The notes under the pieces were generated by a model. That model saw only the letters and a list, made by a program, of their open reading frames with translations. It made no database searches and was not told where the DNA came from. From contig CBDCVN010000013.1 in assembly GCA_965223045.1 (NCBI GenBank), positions 1,178,001 through 1,242,000 on the forward strand: a stretch of 64,000 nt of DNA. Direction: 5' to 3'. Below are positions 49,899-58,563 of the stretch, in pieces (the first letter of the stretch is position 1; each line of letters opens with the position of its first letter). A program made the translations under genes and the position numbers. The stretch comes from CBDCVN01 sp965223045 (GTDB taxonomy: Bacteria; Deinococcota; Deinococci; Deinococcales; Trueperaceae).

Positions 49899-50585
49899 TC
49901 AGGCAGATACAATTCCTTCAATTTTCTCAGCTAAATCAGCTGACACAGCAAGTTCTTTACCTTCGAGCTTTAAACGCATTAATTTTCCTAAAGGCTCGAG
50001 CCCAACAAGCTCCATCATCACACCGGGTTTAATCCCTAAATCAAACAAATAACCTAGCACTTCACTATCTTGACTACGAATGCGTGTTACCTCCAAGTGC
50101 TCAGCTAATTTAAGCTCTGTTAAAGGTTGACCTGTGCGTTGTGGCAATTTACCATCTGCTGTAGGAATTGGGTCTCCATGTGGATCAAATGCTGGTTGAC
50201 CTAGCTTCTCAGCTAGACGTTCAGTAAAGCGGTCTGTCATAGTGTGCTCCATGAGTTCAGCTTCTGCATGCACTTCGTCCCAAGTATAATCAAGATAATC
50301 AATTAAAAAGGTTTCAATTAGCCGGTGTCGCCTTAGCAACCGTAAAGCTTCACAGAGTCCCTGCTTGGTTAAACTTGCTCCATAATAAGGTTCATAACTT
50401 ACTAGTTTAAGCTTGGCAAGTTTACTTAACATACCTGTAACTGAAGGTGCAGTCACACCAAGGTGCTCAGCTAAGTTTTTGGTACTTACACTCTTGTCTT
50501 CAGCAAGTATCCAAATGGCTTTAAGGTAATTACCCACAGAGTCAGATAAGGATAATACAGATTTAGCCACACCTAATTGTAACAT
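49899..50585 (-). CDS. DtxR/MntR-family metal-dependent regulator
   Basis: From ATG 50585 the product has 228 aa. The N-terminal winged helix reads 'SLSDSVGNYLKAIWILAEDK' and 'VSTKNLAEHLGVTAPSVTGM', then 'LSKLAKLKLVSYEPYYGASL'. The metal-binding dimerisation domain follows ('HRLIETFLIDYLDYTWDEVH', 'EAELMEHTMTDRFTERL'). The C-terminus is an FeoA/SH3-like domain ('GIKPGVMMELVGLEPLGKLM'). The open frame extends 45 codons further, but those residues do not fit the family. GTG 50570 is an alternative start. It probably regulates the metal ABC operon nearby. Confidence 0.88.
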   Translation of the reverse strand: MLQLGVAKSVLSLSDSVGNYLKAIWILAEDKSVSTKNLAEHLGVTAPSVTGMLSKLAKLKLVSYEPYYGASLTKQGLCEALRLLRRHRLIETFLIDYLDYTWDEVHAEAELMEHTMTDRFTERLAEKLGQPAFDPHGDPIPTADGKLPQRTGQPLTELKLAEHLEVTRIRSQDSEVLGYLFDLGIKPGVMMELVGLEPLGKLMRLKLEGKELAVSADLAEKIEGIVSA

Positions 50586-50589
50586 TAGG
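50572..50589 (-). promoter_or_regulatory. Palindrome over the regulator's start, possible autoregulatory operator
   Basis: CCTAAT and ATTAGG arms enclose 6 bp in an 18-bp inverted repeat that spans the proposed ATG of the DtxR/MntR-type gene. CCTAA/TTAGG arms are typical of DtxR-family operators. If it is an operator, the true start may be the GTG at 50570. Confidence 0.5.
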
Positions 50590-50851
50590 AAGTTAGCTTG
50601 ACAATGATTTATAAATTTAGGACTTGGTTGTCCTATGCAAGTAATGACAAGCTGAATCTTAGTCCTGCTAGAGATATTCCTTTGCATATATAGCCACAGG
50701 GAGGTTAAAGATGCTACCATTTTAGCAAAAATACTTTTCCCAGCGTCTAGGATTTGTTTATATAGAACTGTGTGGTGTACTTAATACAGAACATGTAGAT
50801 AGTGAAATTACTGCTGAAGATGGCGTTTGGATATAAAATAGTGTTGGATTT

Positions 50852-51652
50852 ATGCAAATTATTAGTCTTGAGCAAAAACCAATTCATCGTATTAGATTTT
50901 TAAATGCTGCAAAGCGTGGGGGTGTTGAATCACAGGTTTTACCCATTATTCAAGGTCATGTTGACAAACTACCTAAAGGCTTAGAAGCTATTTTGTTGAC
51001 TAGTGATTTACAGGGTGTAGTAAAAGTGTGGCAACCTAGGGCAACACACCTACTTGGTGAGGAACTTGCAGATGAATATGTAAGGCTAGCTGAGCAAGGT
51101 CTTGTTGCAAAACCCCAAAATACAGGTGTTATTCTTGCTGGTGATTTTTATTCTGCATCAGATGGAGCTAAGCGTGGTGCCTCAGGTGATGTAAGAAGTG
51201 TTTGGCAAGCCTTTGCTGATAGATTTCGCTGGGTTGCTGGTGTACAAGGAAATCATGACCGATTTGGTACAGAGATTGAAAAACAAAGGTTTGTTAACCA
51301 TTCTAAAATAAATTTATTCGACTACGAGTCAGTTACATTAGATGGCTTATGCATTGGTGGTGTTAGTGGGGTCATTGGTGATCCTACTAAACCTGCTCGA
51401 AAAGCAGAAGGTGAATTTCTAGCTGGCTTAGAGCTTGTTCTTGAAAGTGAGCCTGACATACTTGTTTTGCACCAAGGTCCAAATGGTAACGAGTCTCAGC
51501 GAGGGAGTGAGTTAATAGCAAAGCAAATTGTTAAAAGTCAAATTCCTTTGACTGTTTGTGGCCATGTGCACTGGGATGAAGCACTTGCAATTATAGGAGA
51601 GTCTATGCAAGTTCTTAATGTTGATGCTCGAGCTGTATTACTTACTTTGTAA
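50852..51652 (+). CDS. Calcineurin-like metallophosphoesterase
   Basis: The 266-aa product carries the metallophosphoesterase motif set: 'LLTSDLQG' (D-x-H-type first motif, with Gln for His), 'ILAGDFYS' (GD), 'VQGNHDRFG' (GNHD), 'VLHQGP' and 'CGHVHW' (GHxH). The hydrolysed phosphoester is unknown. A single CTCGAG lies at its end. It stands alone with about 130 bp on either side. Confidence 0.85.
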   Translation: MQIISLEQKPIHRIRFLNAAKRGGVESQVLPIIQGHVDKLPKGLEAILLTSDLQGVVKVWQPRATHLLGEELADEYVRLAEQGLVAKPQNTGVILAGDFYSASDGAKRGASGDVRSVWQAFADRFRWVAGVQGNHDRFGTEIEKQRFVNHSKINLFDYESVTLDGLCIGGVSGVIGDPTKPARKAEGEFLAGLELVLESEPDILVLHQGPNGNESQRGSELIAKQIVKSQIPLTVCGHVHWDEALAIIGESMQVLNVDARAVLLTL

Positions 51653-51985
51653 TGCCTTTAAATACGTTCTACAAGCCTTTGTAGTAGATATTTAAGAGTT
51701 CTCAAGCCTTATTAAAATGAATTAATGATAGCTAAAACCTCTTTCTACACAGAAAAATCAACTGTGTCAGAAAGTTAGAAATAACTATTTACTCAAAAAG
51801 GTATAATAGTTACTATGGCCTACAAGATTTTTGCTCAATTTGGAAAGTAATTTATGAATAAAGAGATAAAAGATATTATGTACCTATTTGGGTGTCTAAA
51901 TACTAGTTCAATGCCCAGATTGTTGTGCACACTGAGGGTTCGGCAGAATTAAGTGAGTAACTTGCATAGGCACGGACTGTAAACT
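51653..51985. other. Gene-free stretch containing leader repeat A
   Basis: No gene is visible. Bases 51796-51910 form one copy of a diverged ~115-bp repeat whose other copy lies at 53281-53400 before the DUF1152 gene. It includes TATAATA, the block AAGATAAAAGATATT-like near its centre, and TGTACCTATTT. Confidence 0.6.
51796..51910 (+). repeat. Leader repeat, copy A
   Basis: Aligned by eye to 53281-53400, the two share TATAAT near their 5' end, TTTTGCTC.ATTTG, and a nearly identical core GATAAAAGATATT.TGTACC followed by TATTT.GGG. It lies upstream of the HEPN-like gene region. Confidence 0.65.
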
Positions 51986-52207
51986 TTGCTAAGTTGGATT
52001 ATGTGCAGAATGTATTTGGAACGAGTTTCAGGAATGGTAAAAAGCTTAGTTGTAGTCGGAAATAGTGTTAGTAAAGGTGTGCTCGAACTATTGTTCCAGC
52101 GGGATGCTTACACAAGGGCTCAAATCAAGTCTAGAGCTCAGTTAAGTGAGATGTACGCAGAAGTGAGCACCCCTGAGCTTAGTAATGTTATACGTCTTAG
52201 TAGGTGA
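51986..52207 (+). CDS. Small frame overlapping the HEPN-like gene
   Basis: The frame is 73 aa from TTG 51986, or fewer from ATG 52034 (MVKSLVVVGNSVSKGVLELL). It ends within the first codons of the next gene. It may be a small partner protein or the displaced N-terminus of the HEPN-like protein. The reading frames differ by one base. Confidence 0.35.
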   Translation: MLSWIMCRMYLERVSGMVKSLVVVGNSVSKGVLELLFQRDAYTRAQIKSRAQLSEMYAEVSTPELSNVIRLSR

Positions 52208-52667
52208 ATTAGTGTCTAACGCAGATAGTATTTTCTTTGAAACATGTAGAGCTGTGGGTAGTGCTTTCACTCGTGAGGCACATATTGACCCCTCATTTGG
52301 TGCAGCATATAAAGCAAATCAGGAAAATTGGACTACTCTTACACAAGGATTAGTACTTGCAACTTTTTGTCATTGGGTAGAAGTTGATTATCAAGGGAAA
52401 GATTCTTTCAAACAAAGGTTGACTACAACAGAAAATCAGGAAGCTCTTGACCTGCTTTTTTATCTTCGTAATGCGTTTATTCACTGCCAATGGGATTTGA
52501 CTAAAATGGATTATCAAAACCAAGCGAATAAAATTCGAGCAATGGTCAATGCAAACAATGGAAAATACAGGCATTCGATTGCAGAATTTGAGATGTGGTT
52601 ACAAGGTAATGTAGTGAAATTAAACGGCATTGAACCTATGTGTCGGGTACTCTTTGACGATGTATAA
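52185..52667 (+). CDS. HEPN-like protein (candidate RNase)
   Basis: The 160-aa product is all-helical in appearance and carries 'LLFYLRNAFIHCQWDLTK'. R95-N-A-F-I-H100 fits the R-x4-6-H active-site motif of HEPN ribonucleases, with the usual polar residue after Arg. No other domain is seen. A frame at 51986-52207 overlaps its start by 23 nt and reads 'VSKGVLELLFQRDAYTRAQI'; it could be a separate small protein or, if a frameshift exists near 52190, the true N-terminus. The HEPN assignment rests on one motif and the helical context. Confidence 0.55.
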   Translation: MLYVLVGELVSNADSIFFETCRAVGSAFTREAHIDPSFGAAYKANQENWTTLTQGLVLATFCHWVEVDYQGKDSFKQRLTTTENQEALDLLFYLRNAFIHCQWDLTKMDYQNQANKIRAMVNANNGKYRHSIAEFEMWLQGNVVKLNGIEPMCRVLFDDV

Positions 52668-52783
52668 TTAGACGCTGCAAAGGACACTGAATCGTTCTGT
52701 CAAAAATCCAGAGGAGTAGTTTATGTCAAAATTGTTCGCAAGTTTTTCAGCGCCCCTGAGCTTGGTCCATTAGATACTCTTAA

Positions 52784-53206
52784 ATGCCCTACGTTACTGG
52801 AAAATACGTTTTTTCGCCAGCTTTAAGTCCTGATGGCAACAGAGTTAGAAGGGATGGAACAACTACTGATTGGTGGCTTATAATCCAGTGTGATCGTGAA
52901 CTAGGTAGATATTTGCGGCATCTATATAAATTGGAGTTTCCTAGCTCTGGGAATATTGGTGAGCCTCTATGGGGTGCTCATGTGTCTATAGTCCAAAACG
53001 AAAAGCCTCCAAATCTCAAGCACTGGCAAGATCGGGACAATCAGGAAGTAACTTTGGAATATGAACAGGTGTCTCAAGAAACAGATGGGTATATCTATCA
53101 TGCTGTTGTTTGTGAGGAAGCTCTCAATTATCGAGAGCTGCTAGGCCTGTCTAAAAACCCCAAGTTTCCTTTGCATCTCACAATTGGAAATCGCAAGAAT
53201 ACCTGA
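52784..53206 (+). CDS. 2H phosphoesterase-like protein
   Basis: The 140-aa product has two H-x-S/T motifs: 'LWGAHVSIVQNEKP' and 'FPLHLTIGNRKN', at the spacing of the 2H (two-histidine) phosphoesterase superfamily. That superfamily includes 2'-5' RNA ligase and cyclic phosphodiesterases acting on RNA ends. It also reads like phage proteins of this type. It starts 117 bp after the HEPN-like gene; between them lies a 16-codon frame behind AGAGGAG (52723-52773). Substrate unknown. Confidence 0.7.
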   Translation: MPYVTGKYVFSPALSPDGNRVRRDGTTTDWWLIIQCDRELGRYLRHLYKLEFPSSGNIGEPLWGAHVSIVQNEKPPNLKHWQDRDNQEVTLEYEQVSQETDGYIYHAVVCEEALNYRELLGLSKNPKFPLHLTIGNRKNT

Positions 53207-53280
53207 TACATTATCCACATAAGGCTGAAAAACATTATTTGCAGTCCCTATAGTTGACTTGTTAATTTAATATTGTGACT

Positions 53281-53400
53281 AAATAAAGTATAATAATTGA
53301 TGTGATCTACGCAGCTTTTGCTCCATTTGAGAAGCAATTTTTTACATAAAAAGATAAAAGATATTGTGTACCTATTTAGGGGCTTACTACTAATTAAGCC
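53281..53400 (+). repeat. Leader repeat, copy B
   Basis: This is the diverged partner of 51796-51910, placed upstream of the DUF1152 gene. TATAAT (about 53289) suggests that the repeat is a duplicated promoter and 5' leader rather than a mobile element; I see no inverted ends. The surrounding stretch 53207-53454 holds no gene. Confidence 0.65.
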
Positions 53401-53454
53401 AACTCAGGAGATAGATGTGAACAATTGTCAAATCAATAAAGGTCTCTACACAGC

Positions 53455-54408
53455 ATGAGAATCATGCTACTTGATGAGTTAGCTGCATCAAAGTCTGTTC
53501 TGATTGCGGGAGCAGGAGGCGGATATGACATATTCTGTGGCCTTCCACTTTACTTCCACTTAGAAGCTATGGGTGTACCAGTCCATCTCGCAAACCTAAG
53601 CTTTTCAGATGTCTGTGACTTGCCAATCAAAAGCAACATTCCCAATGTCTATCCAGTGACCTCTGCATCTTTGGGATCTGCTAGCTACTTCCCTGAAAAG
53701 TACCTGTGCGAATGGTTGGATTGTGAAGGGCGGCAGGTAACAATCTATTGCTTTCCTCGCACTGGGGTTGCACCACTTTGTGACGCTTATCATGCTTTAG
53801 TTAAGCATCTAGAGGTTGATACAGTCCTCCTCGTTGATGGTGGTACTGACAGCCTCATGCGTGGTGATGAGGCAGGCTTGGGTACACCTCAAGAAGACAT
53901 CGCAAGTATTCTTGCAGCAGCATCACTCCCTCTGACAAGGAAGTTTCTGACCTGCATAGGCTTTGGTGTTGATCAATATCATGGAGTTTGCCACGCTCAG
54001 TTTCTAGAAGCTGTTTCTGAACTCACTCAGATGAAAGCCTACCTTGGAGCCTTCACCCTTCTCAATGATACAGAGCCCGTCCGCAAGTATCGGAAAGCCT
54101 GCAATTACGTTTTCAAGGCTATGGCACATCATGTGAGCATCGTTAACTCATCAATCCTAGCAGCCTTGGCCGGTTGCTATGGGGATCATCACTCAACAGA
54201 TCGCACTGCAGGCTCTAAACTCTGGATCAACCCTCTTATGTCACTCTATTGGTCGTTTGAGTTGAAATCAGTGGCAAACCGATGTCTCTATGCCTCAGAG
54301 GTGATGGACACAAAGTCATGGTCTGAGCTCGATGAAAAAATCTACTTATTTCGGGAACGCCTTGCATCTGAGGGAAAGGTCAGACATTGGGAAGCCATGC
54401 CAGCTTAA
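53455..54408 (+). CDS. DUF1152 family protein
   Basis: The 317-aa product matches the DUF1152 family by eye: 'VLIAGAGGGYDIFCGLPLYF' near the start, 'VDTVLLVDGGTDSLMRGDEA' and 'TCIGFGVDQYHGVCHAQFLE'. Function is unknown; the Gly-rich first loop looks like a nucleotide-binding turn. Codon use is richer in C-ending codons than its neighbours and no CTCGAG occurs, suggesting recent transfer. It follows leader repeat B. Confidence 0.8.
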   Translation: MRIMLLDELAASKSVLIAGAGGGYDIFCGLPLYFHLEAMGVPVHLANLSFSDVCDLPIKSNIPNVYPVTSASLGSASYFPEKYLCEWLDCEGRQVTIYCFPRTGVAPLCDAYHALVKHLEVDTVLLVDGGTDSLMRGDEAGLGTPQEDIASILAAASLPLTRKFLTCIGFGVDQYHGVCHAQFLEAVSELTQMKAYLGAFTLLNDTEPVRKYRKACNYVFKAMAHHVSIVNSSILAALAGCYGDHHSTDRTAGSKLWINPLMSLYWSFELKSVANRCLYASEVMDTKSWSELDEKIYLFRERLASEGKVRHWEAMPA

Positions 54409-54789
54409 CTATGTTTAGAAACATGCACCTCTGAATTTAGTATCATTCAAGGCTGTTTTAGGTGACTAAATGACAATCACAGTATTTTGTGGTTTGAGTC
54501 TTGTTCAAGTCGAAACAAAACAAAGTAGCCTTGTTGAAGTTATTCGTAGTTACAAACACCAAAACAAAAATTTATATAAATACCCAAACAGTAGTTAAAA
54601 TTGCTAATTAGTGCTCGAGAATCATCAAACTAGTTTTGTTTTAGCTTGAGGCAGATTAGAAACAAATGTCGCACTTTATGTAGTATAGATGCTTGACAAT
54701 CTATCTGGCAAAAACTAGTCTATAATTTATAATTGTTGCATGAAAACTGCTAAAGGGTCAAAAAGGCTATTCATCCTTAGTGAACTATA
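54409..54789 (+). promoter_or_regulatory. Gene-free stretch with possible promoter for the EamA gene
   Basis: These 381 bp hold no gene. One CTCGAG (54614) is among the few in this window outside coding sequence. TTGACA near 54692 and TATAAT near 54720 are too far apart (22 bp) for a standard pair; a TAGTCT nearer the -35 is an alternative -10. Confidence 0.35.
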
Positions 54790-55058
54790 ATGCCCAATAT
54801 TTCCTCATTAAAAACACTTTTTACCACTAGTTTTGCACTTGTTGCCTTTGCAGCAAATTCTGTCTTTTGCCGACTGGCATTGGGGGAAGCTTCTATTGAC
54901 GCCTCAAGTTTTACAGTAATAAGATTGCTTTCTGGCACTGCTATACTTTTGTTGATACTAAAGCTATTCAGTAAAAAGACTCCCTCTACTTCTAAAGGTA
55001 GTTGGTCAGCCTCTTTAATGCTTTTTATTTATGCAACAACTTTTTCTTTTGCTTATAT
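54790..55058 (+). pseudogene. EamA-type transporter, 5' part, split by IS701-family element
   Basis: The first 89 codons encode the opening helices of a drug/metabolite (DMT, EamA) transporter: 'FALVAFAANSVFCRLALGEA', 'DASSFTVIRLLSGTAILLLI'. The gene is interrupted within 'TFSFAYI'. Removing the element and one ATAT copy restores 'FAYISLETGTGALIL' and a 291-aa protein with ten helices, the normal size. The interruption is clean, so loss of function is recent. Confidence 0.88.
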
Positions 55059-56588
55059 TATTACAGCGCAATGTCATGGAATATAACTCCTAGACAATAT
55101 AGCAAGAGTACGTTTTCGATGCGAAGCATAAGCAGTATAATTTCTGCGCTGATAGTAACGAATTAGATTTAGTGATTGAGCTATTGTCAATCTAGGTAAC
55201 GGTAGTGCTGCCTTGAGCAGCACTCTTGCCTGTGGCAAAGTTAAAGCTGGAGACTTTTCTCCTAACATTAAACGCATCCTCACCAGAAAATGATGTGCTA
55301 GACAAGTTAATAGTATATGGTGATGCCAACCTAAGTAGCTTCTAGTTTCGTAGTGATCAAGCCCCAGTTCTTCTTTTGATTCCTCAAACGATGTTTCTAT
55401 CGGCCATCTCATTCCACTTAGCCACACTAATGTTTCTAGGCTGACTTCTTCTGAGTCATTGCACAAATAATAGCTTATCTCTCTTTTCTCATTTAGGTTA
55501 CGCCGAATTACCAACCACAGTTCCACTGGCTCTTCTTCTCCCCTTGTTTCCCATATTCGCTCAAAGGCAAATTCACATACTATTGGCCCTTTACTTCCTT
55601 CTTTCACTACATGTTTACTCCATTTTTCTGCTTCTATTTCCTTTGCTAACTCATCTATCCGTATTGATTCAATATTTGCCCTTGCTAGTTTCGGCTTCCT
55701 TCCCCTACCTTTATATTCAGGTACCTTGACCTCTGGCTTCTCCTTGTATACCTGCGTATCGCAAGATACTGCTGTAAAGTACTTTTTTCCTAATTCAGCT
55801 ACTCCATCTCTAAACTCGATATTATTTCCATACAATGCATCTGCTAGCACATATTCAAAGCTCAAATGCCCTCTCTCTTCTGTCTTTTTTATCATTCCTA
55901 ACGCTATTTCTGGTTTGGTTCTAAATTCTAGATCCTTTGGCACTCCACATTCTTCCCTTTTTTGTTCATGCTCTTTATCAAACCATTGTTCTGGTAAGTA
56001 CAACTGCCCTTCTGTTAAGGTATGTCCTTTGTTACTGGCATACCCTAGGTATACTCCTACTTGACTGTTCTCCACTTTTCCTACTGATCCACAATATTGC
56101 CTTGCTACTCCTACTGAGCTTTTTCCTTGTTTTACATTCCCTGATTCATCAACTATCAGTACTCCATCATTACCTAAACTTTCTGCAATAAGTTTTTGAT
56201 GCGTGTCAATCACAGGTTCTAACTGCCAAGGGCTTTGTCCTACAAAGTTTTGCATGCTACGGACATTCAGTCCTATTGATAGTGCCATTGCTTCTATATT
56301 TTTTCGATCAAGGTTGCTTAACAAACCTTTCAGATAATGTCCTGTCCAGATCAAACTTTCAGGTCGTTTAAATGCTTCTTCAAACTCTGCTACGTATTCT
56401 TTAAGTTCTTTTGCTAGCGCTTCTATATCTGCTTCAACTAAGTTGCATTCTGGAGGACTTAAATTTACGGCCTCTTCTAATATTTCATTGTGTGCTTTAT
56501 AAATGTTTTTCATAGCCTTAATTTATTATTCACACTCGCACTTTTTTCGCACTTCCCCTTACTTAATATGCAACATTGCGCTGTAATA
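55059..56588 (-). mobile_element. Complete IS701-family element
   Basis: The 1530-bp element has 16-bp perfect inverted repeats TATTACAGCGCAATGT (left end at 55059; right end complementary, ending 56588). A 4-bp duplication ATAT flanks it (55055-55058 and 56589-56592), as expected for IS701. It interrupts the EamA gene in the opposite orientation. Confidence 0.93.
55074..56513 (-). CDS. IS701-family transposase
   Basis: The 479-aa product shows the family's first Asp block 'GVLIVDESGNVKQGKSSVGV' and 'ARQYCGSVGKVENSQVGVYL', the second Asp in 'FEYVLADALYGNNIEF', and the Glu-containing end 'WPIETSFEESKEELGLDHYE'. Length is in the IS701 range. The frame is uninterrupted, so the element may be active. 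Confidence 0.93.
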   Translation of the reverse strand: MKNIYKAHNEILEEAVNLSPPECNLVEADIEALAKELKEYVAEFEEAFKRPESLIWTGHYLKGLLSNLDRKNIEAMALSIGLNVRSMQNFVGQSPWQLEPVIDTHQKLIAESLGNDGVLIVDESGNVKQGKSSVGVARQYCGSVGKVENSQVGVYLGYASNKGHTLTEGQLYLPEQWFDKEHEQKREECGVPKDLEFRTKPEIALGMIKKTEERGHLSFEYVLADALYGNNIEFRDGVAELGKKYFTAVSCDTQVYKEKPEVKVPEYKGRGRKPKLARANIESIRIDELAKEIEAEKWSKHVVKEGSKGPIVCEFAFERIWETRGEEEPVELWLVIRRNLNEKREISYYLCNDSEEVSLETLVWLSGMRWPIETSFEESKEELGLDHYETRSYLGWHHHILLTCLAHHFLVRMRLMLGEKSPALTLPQARVLLKAALPLPRLTIAQSLNLIRYYQRRNYTAYASHRKRTLAILSRSYIP

Positions 56589-56592
56589 ATAT

Positions 56593-57199
56593 TTCCCTAG
56601 AAACAGGAACGGGTGCTCTTATCTTATTTGGATCTGTACAGCTTACAATGTTAGCCATAACAGTAATTTCAGGAAATAGATTGCAGATATTAGAATGGGT
56701 TGGTGTAGTAATTGCCTTCATAGGTCTTGTCTACCTAGTGCTTCCTGCAGTAACAACCCCTTCTTTGATTGGCTTTATTCTTATGACAGCATCTGGCATG
56801 GCTTGGGGTGGCTATACGCTTATGGGCAAGAAATCAGCAAGCCCACTATCTGATACCACCTATAATTTTACTCGTACTCTACCTCTTATTATCGTGCTAG
56901 GTGTATTCTTTATTCAAAACTCACACCTTTCACAAACAGGTGTTATGTGGGCTGTTTCTTCTGGAGCTTTGGCCTCGGGAATTGGCTACACTATTTGGTA
57001 TATAGCACTTGATGGTTTATCGACAACTGTTGCTGCTGTAGCGCAACTGCTAGTTCCGGCAATTGCTGCTTTAGGAGGGTTAATCTTTATTGCTGAACCT
57101 ATAACGTTCCAATTTTTACTTTCTGCCACAATGATACTTGGAGGCATTGCATTGGTCATTCTGGGGAAATCAAGTATGGAATATAATAAAAATAATTAG
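56593..57199 (+). pseudogene. EamA-type transporter, 3' part
   Basis: This segment continues the gene begun at 54790, in frame after removal of the element. It encodes the remaining helices and the second EamA domain: 'FGSVQLTMLAITVISGNRLQ', 'GFILMTASGMAWGGYTLMGK', 'LLVPAIAALGGLIFIAEPIT'. On its own it lacks a start and the first three helices. Confidence 0.88.
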
Positions 57200-57232
57200 T
57201 TTGTCCATTATTCAAACAATGGAGTATGTTCA

Positions 57233-57465
57233 ATGAAAAAGCTTGCTTATATATTTGGTGTTTTGTTATTAAACCTAGCTATAATAGCCTTATAAATTCT
57301 AACTCACCTAATAGCTTTAAACAGGCTTTAAAGGAAGCCATTATCAATTTTGATTATCAAACTATCTTAGATCAGCTTAATTACAAAGGCTTTTTAGCTA
57401 CTGACGACTCTAATTATGAAAAATGTTATCCTATATTAACTTGGAAAAAAGTAGTAAGCCTCTAG
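57233..57465 (+). pseudogene. Decayed small secreted-protein gene
   Basis: ATG 57233 behind GGAG gives MKKLAYIFGVLLLNLAIIAL and a stop (57295). In another frame the sequence goes on as 'SPNSFKQALKEAIINFDYQT' and 'WKKVVSL' to 57465. This looks like a signal peptide followed by a frameshift and a short mature region that breaks off where the next fragment begins. No family is recognised. Confidence 0.45.
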
Positions 57466-57648
57466 AACTTCTGTAACAATTTCTTGGATCTGGCTATAGA
57501 TAGCATAACGTGCCTCGGTATCGGCAGTAGTTCTGGCTTCTGCCAATAGATTATCGAGTGCTTCATTGCAGTACTTGTTTAAATTAAAGCTACCTGCACA
57601 GCTAAAACCTGCTTGCAAAAAGCTTTCGGGGTTGTGGTTATCAAGCAA
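57436..57648 (-). pseudogene. C-terminal fragment of a family-5 peptide-binding protein
   Basis: The minus strand reads 'FNLNKYCNEALDNLLAEART' and 'EARYAIYSQIQEIVTEVLEA', the typical late block of DppA/OppA-type extracellular binding proteins (YCNPEVDALLxEAR...). About 70 of the usual 500 or more residues remain, with no 5' part. It is a relic at the border of the disrupted zone. Confidence 0.65.
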
Positions 57649-57707
57649 CTGTTCTTAATCTTTATATCAACATCTTTATATCAACTTTACATAATTTATG
57701 TAATTTA

Positions 57708-58013
57708 CTGGAATTACGCACCCCTTAAAGAGTCTTTTCCAAACAAGGTATTCCTCAGATACCTTTGTAAAGATGTGTGCAGGAGTGATTTACCCTCTTA
57801 AAGTGTAAACACTGTTCCAGACAGATTGAGGTATTATCTGAAGGAAAGCATAAGTGTAAAATTACCTCAAAAAGTTTTAGGAGGCATTTTGAGGTGAGCA
57901 AAATCACTGCGCAGGAAGCCATAAAAATGACTTTATGTCAGAGACACATCTTATAGTGCATGACCAACAAAAACCTTTATCTAGACGAATCATTAAAATC
58001 TGCGTAATTCCAG
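57708..58013. mobile_element. 306-bp MITE, copy 2
   Basis: It is the same element as 41534-41839 in inverse orientation: same 306-bp length, same 13-bp ends CTGGAATTACGCA/TGCGTAATTCCAG, and no difference that I could find by eye. A 7-bp duplication TAATTTA flanks it (57701-57707 and 58014-58020). The near identity implies recent transposition. Confidence 0.9.
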
Positions 58014-58067
58014 TAATTTAATATAAGCATACTGGTTGGGAAAACAGGATTTTGAAAGTAAGAAGAC

Positions 58068-58541
58068 ATGGCTAAGAAAACTCCTCAGAAGAAAAAAAGT
58101 AAGGTTAAAAACGATGATCAACATAAATCCTTTTTTGAAAAACATTTTTCAAAGTTAGTAATTGCTACAATAGTTTTAGGAATTGCTATTTTAGCTACTG
58201 CTCGGTTTTATACAAATAGAACACCTAAAGAGCAGAAGCCTCGAGTAAGCGAAAAGGTTCTTCAACAAGGAGAAGCTCTTTATAAAGCAAGTTGTGCTTC
58301 CTGTCACGGAGTTGATGGCGCAGGGCAACGCACAGATGATGTACCGGGACTAAACGGCAGTATGCATTCTTGGCATCATCCTGATGAATACCTCATCAGT
58401 CAGATTCGTGATGGTGGGGTAGTTATGCCTGCAGTAGGGGCAAATTGGAGCGATGAGGATATTGAAGCTGTAATTAGCTATTTCAAGCAGTGGTGGAATG
58501 GCCAACAACGTAGAGCTCAACTGGGCAGTATTGGTGAATGA
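58068..58541 (+). CDS. Membrane-anchored cytochrome c
   Basis: The 157-aa product has a Lys-rich cytoplasmic N-terminus, one transmembrane anchor ('LVIATIVLGIAILATARFYT') and a class I cytochrome c domain with CASCH ('ASCASCHGVDGAGQRTD') and the probable Met ligand in 'GGVVMPAVGANW'. It should face the periplasm and carry electrons. It is convergent with copB. One CTCGAG. Confidence 0.9.
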   Translation: MAKKTPQKKKSKVKNDDQHKSFFEKHFSKLVIATIVLGIAILATARFYTNRTPKEQKPRVSEKVLQQGEALYKASCASCHGVDGAGQRTDDVPGLNGSMHSWHHPDEYLISQIRDGGVVMPAVGANWSDEDIEAVISYFKQWWNGQQRRAQLGSIGE

Positions 58542-58563
58542 TCAACCATTAGTTCCCCATAAT

